Below, piece by piece: positions 1 to 8,254 of a DNA stretch of 33,590 nucleotides (position 1 is its first letter; each line of letters opens with the position of its first letter). The notes beneath the pieces were generated by a model. That model ran no database searches and was not told where the DNA came from. It saw only the letters and a program-made list of their open reading frames with translations. This DNA comes from Clostridium sp. CAG:1013 (GTDB lineage Bacteria; Bacillota; Clostridia; Oscillospirales; Acutalibacteraceae): the NCBI GenBank assembly GCA_000432995.1, contig HF972671.1, positions 1 to 33,590 on the forward strand, in the 5' to 3' direction. Made by a program: the position numbers and the translations under genes.

Positions 1-182
1 GCGCGTCCCTGGCAGGAGCAGTCATTGGCAGGACGCTACTGGGAATGGAGGTATCCCCGGATCTGTGCTACGAGAATGCCAAGATATTGGAGTCCCTTTC
101 CTTGGATCCCCGGATGATCGACCTGGCGATGGAGGATGGAAAGCTGACGATGGCTCCTATTGGGGAAGCGATGGATCAATAA
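1..182 (+). CDS. C-terminal fragment of an unrecognised protein
   Basis: An open frame enters from the left edge (first full codon at 3) and ends at TAA 180-182, giving about 59 residues. The sequence is clean and protein-like, with segments such as LAGAVIGRTLLGMEVSP and a tail reading MAPIGEAMDQ. I do not recognise the family. The frame is followed at once by an AGGAGG-like site (185-190) with no convincing start codon at the right distance, and then by a terminator at 362-395. The gene is therefore probably the last of its operon. The gap 183-361 shows only short open frames that I cannot support as genes. Confidence 0.55.
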   Translation, partial: ASLAGAVIGRTLLGMEVSPDLCYENAKILESLSLDPRMIDLAMEDGKLTMAPIGEAMDQ

Positions 183-361
183 ATAGGAGGGACGAGACGG
201 TTTACTATATGGGCTTGGACAGAGGAGGACCATCAGCGGGTGATCCGAGAAGAAGACACCATGCAATTGCCTCCTTTAGAGAAAAAAGCCTACTCTGCTG
301 GGAAAAGTTTTTTATCCTCAGCCACGTAAACTTTTCTTGTTGATGTGGGTTGTAAGCCGCA

Positions 362-395
362 AAAAAAGAGGTCGGAAATTTCCGGCCTCTTTTTT
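362..395 (+). terminator. Rho-independent terminator
   Basis: A long AT-flanked inverted repeat with a GAGGTCGG / CCGGCCTC core is followed by TTTTTT. The single wobble is T.G on the plus strand and would be an A-C mismatch on the minus strand, so the plus orientation is favoured. It would end transcription of the gene that finishes at 182. Confidence 0.8.
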
Positions 396-424
396 GTCTG
401 CATGGTTTGCACCGTTGTGCACTT

Positions 425-688
425 TCAAACACGTTCGCTTTTAACCCTGTAAACCTCTGTGGTATCGGATGTATCATACCAGGTAATTTCGCTGCCCTGG
501 AGATAAGTAGGGAAGGTGCCGTCACCCACCATACCCGACACTCTGTGGATTGATAGAGAATTCCGCCTTCTATGGTCACACGCTGCACATAGCAATCGCC
601 GTGTACGGTGAAAGTGGACAGGCATAGGCCGTTTCCATCTCCAGCATGGTGTTCTCAAGGCTCACAAAGGTATCGAATTCGTTTTCAT
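425..688 (-). pseudogene. Decayed small protein of mobile-element type, frameshifted
   Basis: On the minus strand a coherent protein can be followed only by changing frame. A short N-terminal part reads FDTFVSLENTMLEMETAYAC, a middle part reads STFTVHGDCYVQRVTIEGG, and the C-terminal part reads SGMVGDGTFPTYLQGSEITW and ends in SERV at 425. At least three frame changes are needed within about 260 bases, and the ATG at 686-688 runs into a stop after eight codons. This is a dead gene. It resembles small hypothetical proteins found beside phosphatase genes in clostridial prophages and plasmids, but I cannot name its family with certainty. The adjoining phosphatase remnant (742-920) is decayed in the same way and on the same strand. 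Confidence 0.6.
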
Positions 689-741
689 CTCAATCACTCC
701 TCTGTTATGCCGCCTGTATCAGGGGGGCATTTTTGTTTTTC

Positions 742-920
742 TCAGATATAGAGCTCCTCCATAGTGTCCAAGCAGAGGAATCCTAGTCGCCCACCAGGGT
801 AGACATAACCACAGTCGATGTGAATCAAGGTGTCTGCTTTTCCTGTAGGGCATCAGTTTCCCCTTTGCTCTCAGCGAAATAGGGCAGTGGAATCCCCTAA
901 TCGGGCTTGTTTTTCCGGAA
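742..920 (-). pseudogene. Remnant of a metallophosphoesterase (Ser/Thr phosphatase type), C-terminal end
   Basis: Read on the minus strand, three consecutive frame segments join into one protein tail. They are PEKQARLGDSTALF, then ESKGETDALQEKQTP, then LIHIDCGYVYPGGRLGFLCL followed by DTMEELYI and a TGA at 742-744. The block with IHIDCG, GGRLG and a short acidic-aromatic end is the familiar C-terminus of calcineurin-like phosphoesterases of the phage/bacterial Ser/Thr phosphatase type. Two frameshifts and the missing N-terminal catalytic half make it non-functional. Together with 425-688 it marks an old, decaying insertion. The family call rests on the last 27 residues only. Confidence 0.6.
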
Positions 921-925
921 TACAA

Positions 926-968
926 AACAGCCGCCAAACCCTAGAAAACACTGGGTTTGACGGCTGTT
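926..968 (-). terminator. Terminator hairpin (minus strand)
   Basis: AACAGCCG and CAAACCC pair with GGGTTTG and CGGCTGTT around an 11-nt loop, with one mismatch. On the minus strand the stem is followed by TTTTGTATT, so it fits the end of transcription arriving from the LacI-type gene that stops at 1147. The stretch 969-1146 holds nothing else that I can support. Confidence 0.65.
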
Positions 969-1146
969 GCTTAAATGAATCATTTCGGTGATGCAAAGCA
1001 TAGCAAGTTAAGTGGCTCTAGACTGTTTTTTGACATGGGTACCATGAAAATAAACCGAAAAAAGAAGAAGGTCGATGGTGAATAGTTTGAAAAAAGTGTT
1101 GGGAAGAAAAGAGTGCTTCTTTCTAGCCATTAAAAAATGAAACAAT

Positions 1147-2157
1147 TCAAATTTGGGGATCTCGGGTGGTTCCTCCGTAACGGTAAGTTACGGGAAGAAG
1201 CGTCAGACTGGGAACGGCGGAGCGATCCTTTTCAAGAATGCTCTCCACACATTTCTCTGCTAGTTGGCGGATAGGCTGACAGATGGAGGAAATCATGGGA
1301 TCTTCAGCATGACCAAATTTTCCGATACCATCGAAGCCGATAATCTGCACATCCTCCGGCACACGATACCCTTCCTGCTCTAGGATTCGCATGAAATGGT
1401 AACCGTGATAATCTGTGTGTGCGAAAACACCGTCAAAGGAAAGTTCTCCGTTTGGGAGTTTGTGGTCTTCAATAAACTTTTTCAAATAATCGTTGCGATC
1501 CTCGCAGTCCACCATGTCCAAGAAATCTGGCTCCAGACCATATTTTTTGCAGGCATAGAGATAACCGTCTCGTCGTTTATCGGATTCCCCAGGGAAAATA
1601 GAGTGGAAGCGGATGTATACAGGGTGTTTGCAGCCAAATTCCAAAAGTTTCTCAATAGCGAGACAAGCTCCGGAAAAATTGTCTGAGCCTACCCTGGGGA
1701 TCTTATGATTTTCAAAAAAACGGTCAAATACCACCATAGGGATACTTTCGGAAATATAGGCACCTATATCCGAATATGTCAGGGCGATTACCCCGTTTAC
1801 CTTATTTTGATTTGCCAAATTCAAATAGGCTAGTTCGTTGGAGATCTGTTCGTGGGAACAGCAAAGTAACAGTTTTAGACCTCTGGCGTAAACGGCTTCA
1901 GCCACGTGATTGGTAAATGCGGCGTAGAAGGGGCTTAGGGTATCGGGGATGATCAGAGCAACCATGTCGCTTTTGGATTTGCGAAATCCTTGAGCGCAAG
2001 CGTTCACCTCATAGTGGAGCTGTTGAATCGCTTTTTCCACTTTTTGGCGAGATTCAGGGCGCACAGGTACACCGTTAATCACGTTGGAAACGGTGCCAAG
2101 GGATACGCCTGCGGCTTTTGCGACGTCTTTCATAGTGGGGGGCTTTGTGGCGCTCAT
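1147..2157 (-). CDS. LacI/GalR-family transcriptional repressor of the divergent sugar operon
   Basis: A 336-residue protein of normal LacI-family length. Residues about 9-55 are the classic DNA-binding headpiece (MKDVAKAAGVSLGTVSNVIN), followed by a hinge and a periplasmic-binding-protein-like sugar domain (for example MVALIIPDTLSPFYAAF and GVFAHTDYHGYHFM). An upstream in-frame start would add 32 unlike residues. The ATG at 2155-2157 is preferred because AAGGAGT lies 11 nt upstream and it begins just before the headpiece. The gene is divergent from the fructoside operon starting at 2439. Its own promoter (2192-2220) and the operon promoter (2349-2402) both carry related palindromes, so autoregulation plus repression of the operon is the likely role. 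The inducer is unknown; a fructose-containing sugar is an inference from the neighbours. Confidence 0.93.
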   Translation of the reverse strand: MSATKPPTMKDVAKAAGVSLGTVSNVINGVPVRPESRQKVEKAIQQLHYEVNACAQGFRKSKSDMVALIIPDTLSPFYAAFTNHVAEAVYARGLKLLLCCSHEQISNELAYLNLANQNKVNGVIALTYSDIGAYISESIPMVVFDRFFENHKIPRVGSDNFSGACLAIEKLLEFGCKHPVYIRFHSIFPGESDKRRDGYLYACKKYGLEPDFLDMVDCEDRNDYLKKFIEDHKLPNGELSFDGVFAHTDYHGYHFMRILEQEGYRVPEDVQIIGFDGIGKFGHAEDPMISSICQPIRQLAEKCVESILEKDRSAVPSLTLLPVTYRYGGTTRDPQI

Positions 2158-2191
2158 GGACAAAGAGACTCCTTTTTTTGAATTCAATTTT

Positions 2192-2220
2192 ATTATACAT
2201 GAAATTTCAAGTATCTGCAA
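2192..2220 (-). promoter_or_regulatory. Promoter of the LacI gene with an operator in its spacer
   Basis: On the minus strand, TTGCAG (2215-2220) and TATAAT (2192-2197) are separated by exactly 17 bp. The near-palindrome TACATGAAATTTCAAGTA (2196-2213, one mismatched pair) fills the spacer. It shares the CATGAAA half-site with the perfect palindrome at 2379-2402, which points to autorepression. Confidence 0.75.
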
Positions 2221-2248
2221 CTGGTGGCTAGGGAAAATGACACTTGAT

Positions 2249-2265
2249 AACATGAAACATTTTAA
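2249..2265. promoter_or_regulatory. Third, degenerate operator-like site
   Basis: AACATGAAACATTTT repeats the left half (AACATGAAA) of the palindrome at 2379-2402 and a weakened right half. It lies between the two divergent promoters, where an auxiliary operator could support looping. The support is sequence similarity only. Confidence 0.4.
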
Positions 2266-2348
2266 AGACGTTTTTTAGCAAGATACACCTAAATAGTTTA
2301 AGTAAATATGCAATAAAACGGGGAAATAAAAAAGTTTTTTCTACTCTA

Positions 2349-2402
2349 TTGACAAATCGAAAAAAGGGAGTATGATATAAAACATGAAATATTTCATGTT
2401 TT
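2349..2402 (+). promoter_or_regulatory. Promoter and operator of the fructoside operon
   Basis: TTGACA (2349-2354), a 16-bp spacer and TATGAT (2371-2376) form a good sigma-A promoter. It is followed at once by a perfect 24-bp palindrome (2379-2402) whose core is AACATGAAATATTTCATGTT. This position covers the expected transcription start, as expected for a repressor operator. The sequence matches the sites near the LacI gene promoter. Confidence 0.85.
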
Positions 2403-2438
2403 GCGGATGTTCCATTCAATTATAAGGAGGAAATTAGC

Positions 2439-3386
2439 GTGAGTAGAGGTAGAGCTGTGACTGCCGCCGTGCCGTCCAATCGAAAACTTTGGAAACGTGT
2501 AGCCAGTCACTGGGAATTTTATTTACTGTTGCTTCCTGCGGTAGTTATCACCATCATCTTCAAGTATGTCCCCATCTATGGTGTGCAGATCGCCTTTCGG
2601 GATTACAATGCGGTCCAGGGATTCTTCGGAAGCCCATGGGTGGGGTTGGAATGGTTCGACAGGTTCTTCAACAATTACAACAGCTTCCGGATGATCCGTA
2701 ACACGGTGCTGCTTAGTCTGTACAGCATCTTGTGGACATTTCCCATCCCCATTATTCTTTCCCTGCTGATCAATCAAGTGCGGTCTAAGAAATTTCAGCG
2801 GGTAACTCAGACCATCATTTACGCTCCTCACTTTATCTCCGTGATGGTGTTGTGCGGTATGATCCGGATCTTTGTTTCTCCCTACGGAGGCTTGATCAAC
2901 ATCATCGCTCAGGCCTTGGGCGCTCCCCAGGCCATTAATTTCATCGACGAGGCGTCCGCATTCCGAACCATCTACATTTCGTCCAGCATCTGGCAGGATG
3001 CGGGCTGGGGGACAATCATCTATCTGGCCACTCTTTCCAGCGTGGATGTGTCCCTGCATGAAGCCGCCAAGGTGGACGGTGCCAATACCTTCCAGCGGAT
3101 CCTCCATATCGATATCCCCGCCTTGGTACCTATCATTGTGATTCAGCTGATCATGTCTTTCGGCAGCCTGATGAGTGTTGGGTTTGAAAAGGCCCTGTTG
3201 CTCCAGACTCCCTTGAACAAGGAGACGTCCGAGATTATCGCTACATACGTATACGAACAGGGTATGCTGAAAGCCATGTATAGTTTCTCCACAGCAGTGG
3301 ATCTATTCAACAGTGTGGTGAACATTATCCTATTGACCATTGTGAACACAATCTGCAAGAAGCTCTCGAATGTGAGCTTTATCTAA
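2439..3386 (+). CDS. Sugar ABC transporter permease (YteP/LplB type)
   Basis: A 315-residue integral membrane protein with about six hydrophobic segments. It carries the EAA cytoplasmic loop motif (EAAKVDGANTFQRILHIDIP, about residues 207-226) that docks on the ATPase. N-terminal features such as LLPAVVITIIFKYVPIYG and the FRDY segment are typical of the LplB/YteP subfamily of oligosaccharide importers. The start is GTG at 2439, placed 8 nt after AAGGAGG. It is the first gene of the operon and is followed 14 nt later by the partner permease. No ATPase gene lies in the locus, so a shared MsmX-like ATPase encoded elsewhere is likely. The substrate is inferred from the downstream enzymes to be a short fructoside or difructose anhydride. 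Confidence 0.93.
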   Translation: MSRGRAVTAAVPSNRKLWKRVASHWEFYLLLLPAVVITIIFKYVPIYGVQIAFRDYNAVQGFFGSPWVGLEWFDRFFNNYNSFRMIRNTVLLSLYSILWTFPIPIILSLLINQVRSKKFQRVTQTIIYAPHFISVMVLCGMIRIFVSPYGGLINIIAQALGAPQAINFIDEASAFRTIYISSSIWQDAGWGTIIYLATLSSVDVSLHEAAKVDGANTFQRILHIDIPALVPIIVIQLIMSFGSLMSVGFEKALLLQTPLNKETSEIIATYVYEQGMLKAMYSFSTAVDLFNSVVNIILLTIVNTICKKLSNVSFI

Positions 3387-3400
3387 GGGGAGGCGGCCTT

Positions 3401-4327
3401 ATGAGTACAAAGATCGGAGCATATTCCTCTGAAAAGAAACGGCCGAAAAAGATCTCATCCGACCGTGTGTTTGATATTTTTAACTACACCCTGCTGATGA
3501 TTATCATCCTCCTGGTGGCGTATCCCTTGTACTATGTTTTGGTTGCGTCCATCTCTAATCCTTACGAAGTGTACGCTGGTCACACACTTTTGTTTCCCTC
3601 GGAAATTACTTTTGAAGGTTACAAGCGAGTGTTTCGTGAGGCTTCTATTGCCACTGGATATCTCAACAGTGTCTATTACACCCTGCTGGGCACCGTGGTC
3701 ACAACATCCCTGGTGATCACCACCGGCTATGTGATGAGCAAGAAAACGCTGCCTTTCCGCACAGCCATCATGATGTTTTTCGTGGTGACCATGTATTTCA
3801 GCGGCGGCCTGATCCCCACTTACCTGGTGGTTTCTAATTTGGGACTGCTGAACAATGTCTGGGCATTGATCCTGCCTGGCGGAGTCTCTGTATACAACGT
3901 CATCGTTACCCGCACTTTCTTTGAAACCAGCATCCCGGGTGAGATCTACGAAGCGGCTTCCATTGACGGGTGCAGTCATCTGGGGACCTATTTCAAGATC
4001 GCTCTTCCGTTGGCGAAGCCAATCATTGCTGTAATCGTTATTTTCACCATGGTAGGATATTGGAATGACTGGTTCCAGGCACTGCTCTACATGCAGGAAA
4101 AGTCCAAGTATCCTTTGCAGCTTGCTCTGCGGCAAATTTTGATCCAGAGTGAGACAACGGCTTCCATGATGGGCAACATGGACGGTGGATACGCAGAGGC
4201 CAATAAGATCACCGAGCTGATTAAGTTTGCGTCCATTGTAGTAGGGTCCGTCCCCATGCTGATCGCGTATCCCTTCGTGCAGAAATACTTTGAAAAAGGC
4301 TTTACAGTCGGCGCTGTGAAAGGCTGA
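3401..4327 (+). CDS. Sugar ABC transporter permease (YtcP/LplC type)
   Basis: A 308-residue membrane protein and the second permease of the importer. It has an N-terminal cytoplasmic tail, about six membrane segments, the diagnostic MYFSGGLIPTYLVV stretch of the LplC/YtcP group, and the EAA loop (EAASIDGCSHLGTYFKIALP). It ends in FEKGFTVGAVKG, the usual C-terminus of this subfamily. The ATG at 3401 has GGGGAGG about 7 nt upstream. It follows the first permease directly and precedes the binding lipoprotein by 42 nt, so the three make one transporter. A long minus-strand open frame covers this gene and the next; it is a shadow of coding bias. Confidence 0.93.
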   Translation: MSTKIGAYSSEKKRPKKISSDRVFDIFNYTLLMIIILLVAYPLYYVLVASISNPYEVYAGHTLLFPSEITFEGYKRVFREASIATGYLNSVYYTLLGTVVTTSLVITTGYVMSKKTLPFRTAIMMFFVVTMYFSGGLIPTYLVVSNLGLLNNVWALILPGGVSVYNVIVTRTFFETSIPGEIYEAASIDGCSHLGTYFKIALPLAKPIIAVIVIFTMVGYWNDWFQALLYMQEKSKYPLQLALRQILIQSETTASMMGNMDGGYAEANKITELIKFASIVVGSVPMLIAYPFVQKYFEKGFTVGAVKG

Positions 4328-4369
4328 GCCGTCTGAAAAATAAACAAAGCGAAGTTTGGAGGTAAAAAC

Positions 4370-6034
4370 ATGAAACACTTTGGCAAGAAATTCTTGGCGC
4401 TGTGTCTGGCCGCATTGATGGCTGCCAGTCTCACCGCTTGCGGTGGTGGCGACACTGGCAGCGGCACCAGCAGCGGGACTGGATCCGGCTCTGAAACGGA
4501 AACGAAACAAACCAATTTTTCCATCTTTGCAGGCGTGAGCGCTCTGTCTCCTGACAACAGTGAAAAGCCTATTGTTCAGCAGATGAACGAGGCAAAGGGC
4601 GTCACCATTGATTGGAACTGTGTTTCCGGCGACACCTTGACCGAGCGGAAAAACCTGATCTTGAACGCGGGTACCAAAAACCTGCCTGACGCATTCATGG
4701 CAGCTCAGCTCACTGACAATGAGATCCTGACCTGCGGGACCAATGGCATTTTCATCCCGCTGGAGGATTACATTAACGAAGAGACCATGCCCAATCTGTG
4801 GGCGGTGCTCCAGGAGCGTCCCGACGCCCTTGCTGCTTGTACCATGCCTGACGGGCACATCTACACACTGCCCAACTTCAGCGAGATGGGCTTCACTTAC
4901 GACGGAGATGGCGAAGAGTATCAGATCGGTTCTATTCCTCAGTTCTCCGCGATCAACACTGCTTGGCTGGAGGCTGTAGGGATGGAGATGCCCACTACGG
5001 TGGATGAGCTCCACGATGTGCTGGTGGCGTTCAAAAATGAGGATCCCAATGGAAACGGCCAGGCGGATGAAATCCCCATGTCCTTTATCTTCCCGGAGAG
5101 CAACGGAAGCTGGTGCGCCGGTATGGGTATCTTCATGGCGCCCTTTGGCTGCACTGATTTTAACCTGGACCATCGGGCTGTGGAAGACGGCAAGGTCTAT
5201 TATCAGGGCGCTTCCGAGGCTTACCGTGACGCGCTGGCCTATTATCACAACTGGTATACTGAGGGCCTCATTGATATTGAAGTGTTTTCTCAGGATTCCA
5301 GCCAATACATCGCTAAAGGTTCCGGTGAGGACGCTCGTCTTGGCACCTTCGTCTGGTGGGAGATCCCCGAGGTAGTCGGTGCTGATCGGGCCGCTGATTA
5401 TGAGTACCTGCCTGTACTGGAAGGCCCTGATGGAACTTACAAAGTGAACCTGCAGGAGACCGCTACTGTTGGTCGTAACACCTTTGCTGTGACCAGCGCA
5501 TGCGAGAGCCCCGAGGTGCTGCTCAACTGGGTGGACCAGATGTATGATCCCACCATCAGCATGCAGTGCATCTATGGTCCTATCGGCGTGTTCTTCGAGG
5601 AAGAGCCCGATGAGAATGGCGTTTATATGAACGCAACACCTCCCGAGGGCATGACCGAAGGCGAGCTGAAATCCACCAATGAGCTGCAAGGTCCTACCCG
5701 CCAGTTGAATGAGGATTATGGCAAGTATTATTACATGGAAGACCGAGCTCAGGAGCGTTGCCAAGACCTGAACGATTTCTGGTTCCAGTACGTGGATAAC
5801 ACGGAGAGCTTCCCGGCAGTGGTTTACACAGAGGAAGAGATCTCCATCATCAACGATAAGCTCAGCGATATCAAGTCCCTCACCGAAGAGCGTGCTGCTC
5901 ATTGGCTTCGCGACGGCGGTATTGAAGAAGAATGGGACCAGTACCTCCAGGATCTGGACAACATGGGATTACAGGATGTGATCTCTGCATGGCAGGCGGC
6001 CTATGACCGCTATATGGAAGCTCAAGGAGAATAA
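4370..6034 (+). CDS. Extracellular solute-binding lipoprotein of the sugar ABC importer
   Basis: A 554-residue protein of the large (about 500-560 aa) YtcQ/LplA-type binding-protein class. The N-terminus has two lysines, a hydrophobic stretch and the lipobox LTAC, with Cys24 as the predicted lipidated residue, then a Gly/Ser/Thr-rich linker. An internal DPNGNGQADEIP segment (starting near residue 225) is typical of this class. GGAGG lies 7 nt before the ATG. It would capture the sugar outside the membrane and hand it to the two upstream permeases. The exact ligand cannot be read from sequence. The large type usually binds oligosaccharides, which fits with the intracellular hydrolases encoded downstream. 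Confidence 0.93.
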   Translation: MKHFGKKFLALCLAALMAASLTACGGGDTGSGTSSGTGSGSETETKQTNFSIFAGVSALSPDNSEKPIVQQMNEAKGVTIDWNCVSGDTLTERKNLILNAGTKNLPDAFMAAQLTDNEILTCGTNGIFIPLEDYINEETMPNLWAVLQERPDALAACTMPDGHIYTLPNFSEMGFTYDGDGEEYQIGSIPQFSAINTAWLEAVGMEMPTTVDELHDVLVAFKNEDPNGNGQADEIPMSFIFPESNGSWCAGMGIFMAPFGCTDFNLDHRAVEDGKVYYQGASEAYRDALAYYHNWYTEGLIDIEVFSQDSSQYIAKGSGEDARLGTFVWWEIPEVVGADRAADYEYLPVLEGPDGTYKVNLQETATVGRNTFAVTSACESPEVLLNWVDQMYDPTISMQCIYGPIGVFFEEEPDENGVYMNATPPEGMTEGELKSTNELQGPTRQLNEDYGKYYYMEDRAQERCQDLNDFWFQYVDNTESFPAVVYTEEEISIINDKLSDIKSLTEERAAHWLRDGGIEEEWDQYLQDLDNMGLQDVISAWQAAYDRYMEAQGE

Positions 6035-6098
6035 ATCCGCTCCTGAGTGGAACATGGATTTCAAGAAATTATTTGAATAGGATATTCGCAGAAGGGGG

Positions 6099-6117
6099 CA
6101 GGCAGATTTTCTGCCTG
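6099..6117 (+). terminator. Intra-operon hairpin, possible partial terminator
   Basis: CAGGCAG and CTGCCTG pair around a 5-nt loop and are followed by TTCCTTTCTTG. It lies in the largest gap of the operon, between the binding protein and the glycyl radical enzyme. Such a weak terminator would keep transporter mRNA above enzyme mRNA. Confidence 0.45.
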
Positions 6118-6192
6118 TTCCTTTCTTGTAAAAGAATAATTCCAGGTATTTACTGTAATGAACGGCTTATTGGGAAGGAGGGTGTGTTTCTA

Positions 6193-8226
6193 ATGGAAAA
6201 AAGACGCTATGCAGACTGCGTAAAACAGTATCAGGAGGATTTTGCCGCTTATCAGATTTATATTCCGGAACATGGGATACTTGCTGGACGGCTGGATCCC
6301 GGTTTTTGGAGACCGGCTGGGTCGTTTGAAGTTTATGGAGAGGACAACCGGCATTACCCCATGGGAGACGCTTGCTTGGAGCTGGGGATCACAGGAGTGT
6401 TGGATAAAACAAATGTTTCTATCCCACAGGACACAGAGGAGACGGCTGCGTACCGTCAAGCGATCCATGATGTGTATCAGTGTGTCAGAGAATTCATCTC
6501 CCGCCATAAGCAGAAGGCTCTGGAATTGATGAAAACAACGGTGAATGAGCAGCGAAAAAAGGATTTGGAGCTTATCGCGGCAAACTGTGGGCAGTTGCTG
6601 TTAGGCAGGCCGCAGACATTCCTTCAAGGCCTCCAGCTTTTTTGGTTTTTGTATTTGGTGCGGACCCCCTTCGGTGCCGGCTGTATCGGTCGACTGGACC
6701 AGAAACTGCTGCCTTTTTACATGATGGACGTAAACGGGGGAACATGGGACAAAAACCAGGCACTGGAAGCAGTAAAAGAGTTTTATGGGTACCTCAACTA
6801 CATGAATACAGGAGACACCCTGCGGAACATGATGCTTTCAGGCCAGGACGAGAATGGGAAGGACCAGACCAACGAGCTGACCTATCTTTTCCTGGAGGCG
6901 TACCAGCAGACGGGGGATGCGGAGCCTCATTTGAATGTACGACTTCATAGCAGATCTCCCAAGAGGTTAAAGGATCAGTGTGTGAAAATGATCGGTGAGG
7001 GAAAAGGGCAGCCTACACTGTACTTTGACCAATGGATTATTCCTGCCATGGAAAAAAGCGGCATATCCCATGAGGATGCCTGTCGTTACGCCAACGACGG
7101 ATGTACGGAAACGGTGATCGACGGCCGTAGCCATATTGCATTTTGGCAGTTGGAAATGGTAAAGACCGTGGAACTGACCCTGTTCAACGGCCAGGAGAAC
7201 CCGTATGTCTACCCGGTGGAGATGCGAAAGAACCGGAGGAACAGCAGAACGTTCGTGCCGAAAACAGGGCTGACCCTTGGTTTTCAATCCGGTGAACTAG
7301 GGGAGATGAGCAGCTTTGAAGAATTTCTAGGCGCATTCCGACGGCAGCTCCAATTTCAGATCCGGTGTCTGTTGGAAAAGATCGATGAGAAGATCCGCCA
7401 GGACGAAACTGTCACTATGACTTCTCCGCTGATTGCAGGTACTTTTCGGGAATGTTTGGAGACGGGAAAAGATCCTCTGCGGGGCGGCGGTTTTTCCGTG
7501 AGCAATTATCAGCTTTTATCCGGGACCATTACCACGGCGGCAGACAGTCTGCGGGCCGTAGAGTACTGCGTGTTCGAGAAAGAGTTCTGCACGCTGACAG
7601 AACTGCGGGATGTTTTGGCCAAGGATTTTCAGGGACAGGAGCCCCTGAGGCAGAGAATGCTTCATGCACCCAAATATGGCAACGGCGAGGCTCGGGTGGA
7701 TGAGCTGGCGGCTTGGATTGCACGGCTGTATCTGGATCAGGTGAACGCTTACCGTTCCGAAAGTGGAAAGCGTGTCTGGCCGGGGTTATACAACATTGAT
7801 TTTAAGATATTCGCCAATATCACTGGTGCCACTCCAGATGGTCGAAAATTCCGAGACGCCATTGGGGAACATTGCAGTCCCACCCCCGGCGCTGCTCAGC
7901 AGGGTCCCACTGCTGTGGTGGAGTCCGCGGCAAGACTGCCTATGAGGGAGGGCTACGCGTCCTCGCCGCTTCATCTGACCCTGAATAAAAGTGATTTCGT
8001 CATGGGAGCTGAAAAGGATCTGATTGTGGAGAGGCTGATGGACGCCTGCGAAGAAGCGGGCGTCCCGGTATTGAATATTTCTATGTATGACGCGGAAGAG
8101 CTGCGGCAGGCCCAAAAGCATCCGGAACAATACCAAGACTTGATCGTGCGGGTGTGGGGGTTCAACGCTAGATTCGTGGAGCTGGACGAGGAACTTCAAA
8201 ATCACATTATCAATAGGATCACCTGA
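6193..8226 (+). CDS. Glycyl radical enzyme, unassigned dehydratase/lyase-like subfamily
   Basis: A 677-residue member of the glycyl radical enzyme (GRE) family. It is short compared with the usual 780-850 because the N-terminal region is trimmed. The thiyl Cys is Cys304 in NDGCTET, with Glu306 placed as in the GCxE motif of GRE dehydratases and eliminases; it is not the double Cys of pyruvate formate-lyase. The radical site is Gly656 in RVWGFNARF, an unusual form of RVxGYSA (Phe for Tyr, Asn for Ser). The preceding block GQPTLYFDQWIIPAMEKSGI is also typical of the family. I chose the ATG at 6193, with GGAAGGAGG upstream, because longer frames add 40 non-homologous residues; an in-frame GTG at 6184 is possible. 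Its activase follows 28 nt later. Reaction: radical C-O (or C-C) bond cleavage is likely. The substrate is unknown; from context it is a fructoside-derived or anhydro sugar, or a polyol. No microcompartment genes are present. Confidence 0.9.
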   Translation: MEKRRYADCVKQYQEDFAAYQIYIPEHGILAGRLDPGFWRPAGSFEVYGEDNRHYPMGDACLELGITGVLDKTNVSIPQDTEETAAYRQAIHDVYQCVREFISRHKQKALELMKTTVNEQRKKDLELIAANCGQLLLGRPQTFLQGLQLFWFLYLVRTPFGAGCIGRLDQKLLPFYMMDVNGGTWDKNQALEAVKEFYGYLNYMNTGDTLRNMMLSGQDENGKDQTNELTYLFLEAYQQTGDAEPHLNVRLHSRSPKRLKDQCVKMIGEGKGQPTLYFDQWIIPAMEKSGISHEDACRYANDGCTETVIDGRSHIAFWQLEMVKTVELTLFNGQENPYVYPVEMRKNRRNSRTFVPKTGLTLGFQSGELGEMSSFEEFLGAFRRQLQFQIRCLLEKIDEKIRQDETVTMTSPLIAGTFRECLETGKDPLRGGGFSVSNYQLLSGTITTAADSLRAVEYCVFEKEFCTLTELRDVLAKDFQGQEPLRQRMLHAPKYGNGEARVDELAAWIARLYLDQVNAYRSESGKRVWPGLYNIDFKIFANITGATPDGRKFRDAIGEHCSPTPGAAQQGPTAVVESAARLPMREGYASSPLHLTLNKSDFVMGAEKDLIVERLMDACEEAGVPVLNISMYDAEELRQAQKHPEQYQDLIVRVWGFNARFVELDEELQNHIINRIT

Positions 8227-8254
8227 TCTCAGCATAGGGGGATAAAAAAGCTGT

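Noticed and set aside
205..343. Short open frames after the first AGGAGG
   Set aside because: The start codons are too far from the ribosome site, and the two overlapping frames give different short peptides with no family resemblance.
1134..1155. A further LacI operator after the repressor gene
   Set aside because: ATGAAACAATTCAAAT resembles the motif only weakly and lies at the 3' end of the gene, away from any promoter.
3455..5902. 815-codon open frame on the minus strand
   Set aside because: It lies opposite the second permease and the binding lipoprotein, both of which have clear family motifs, ribosome sites and operon spacing. The antisense product has no recognisable domain and is rich in His and Val from codon complementarity.
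6193..8226. Pyruvate formate-lyase as the identity of the GRE
   Set aside because: The active site has a single Cys in GCTET with a Glu two residues on. Pyruvate formate-lyase has two adjacent Cys residues.
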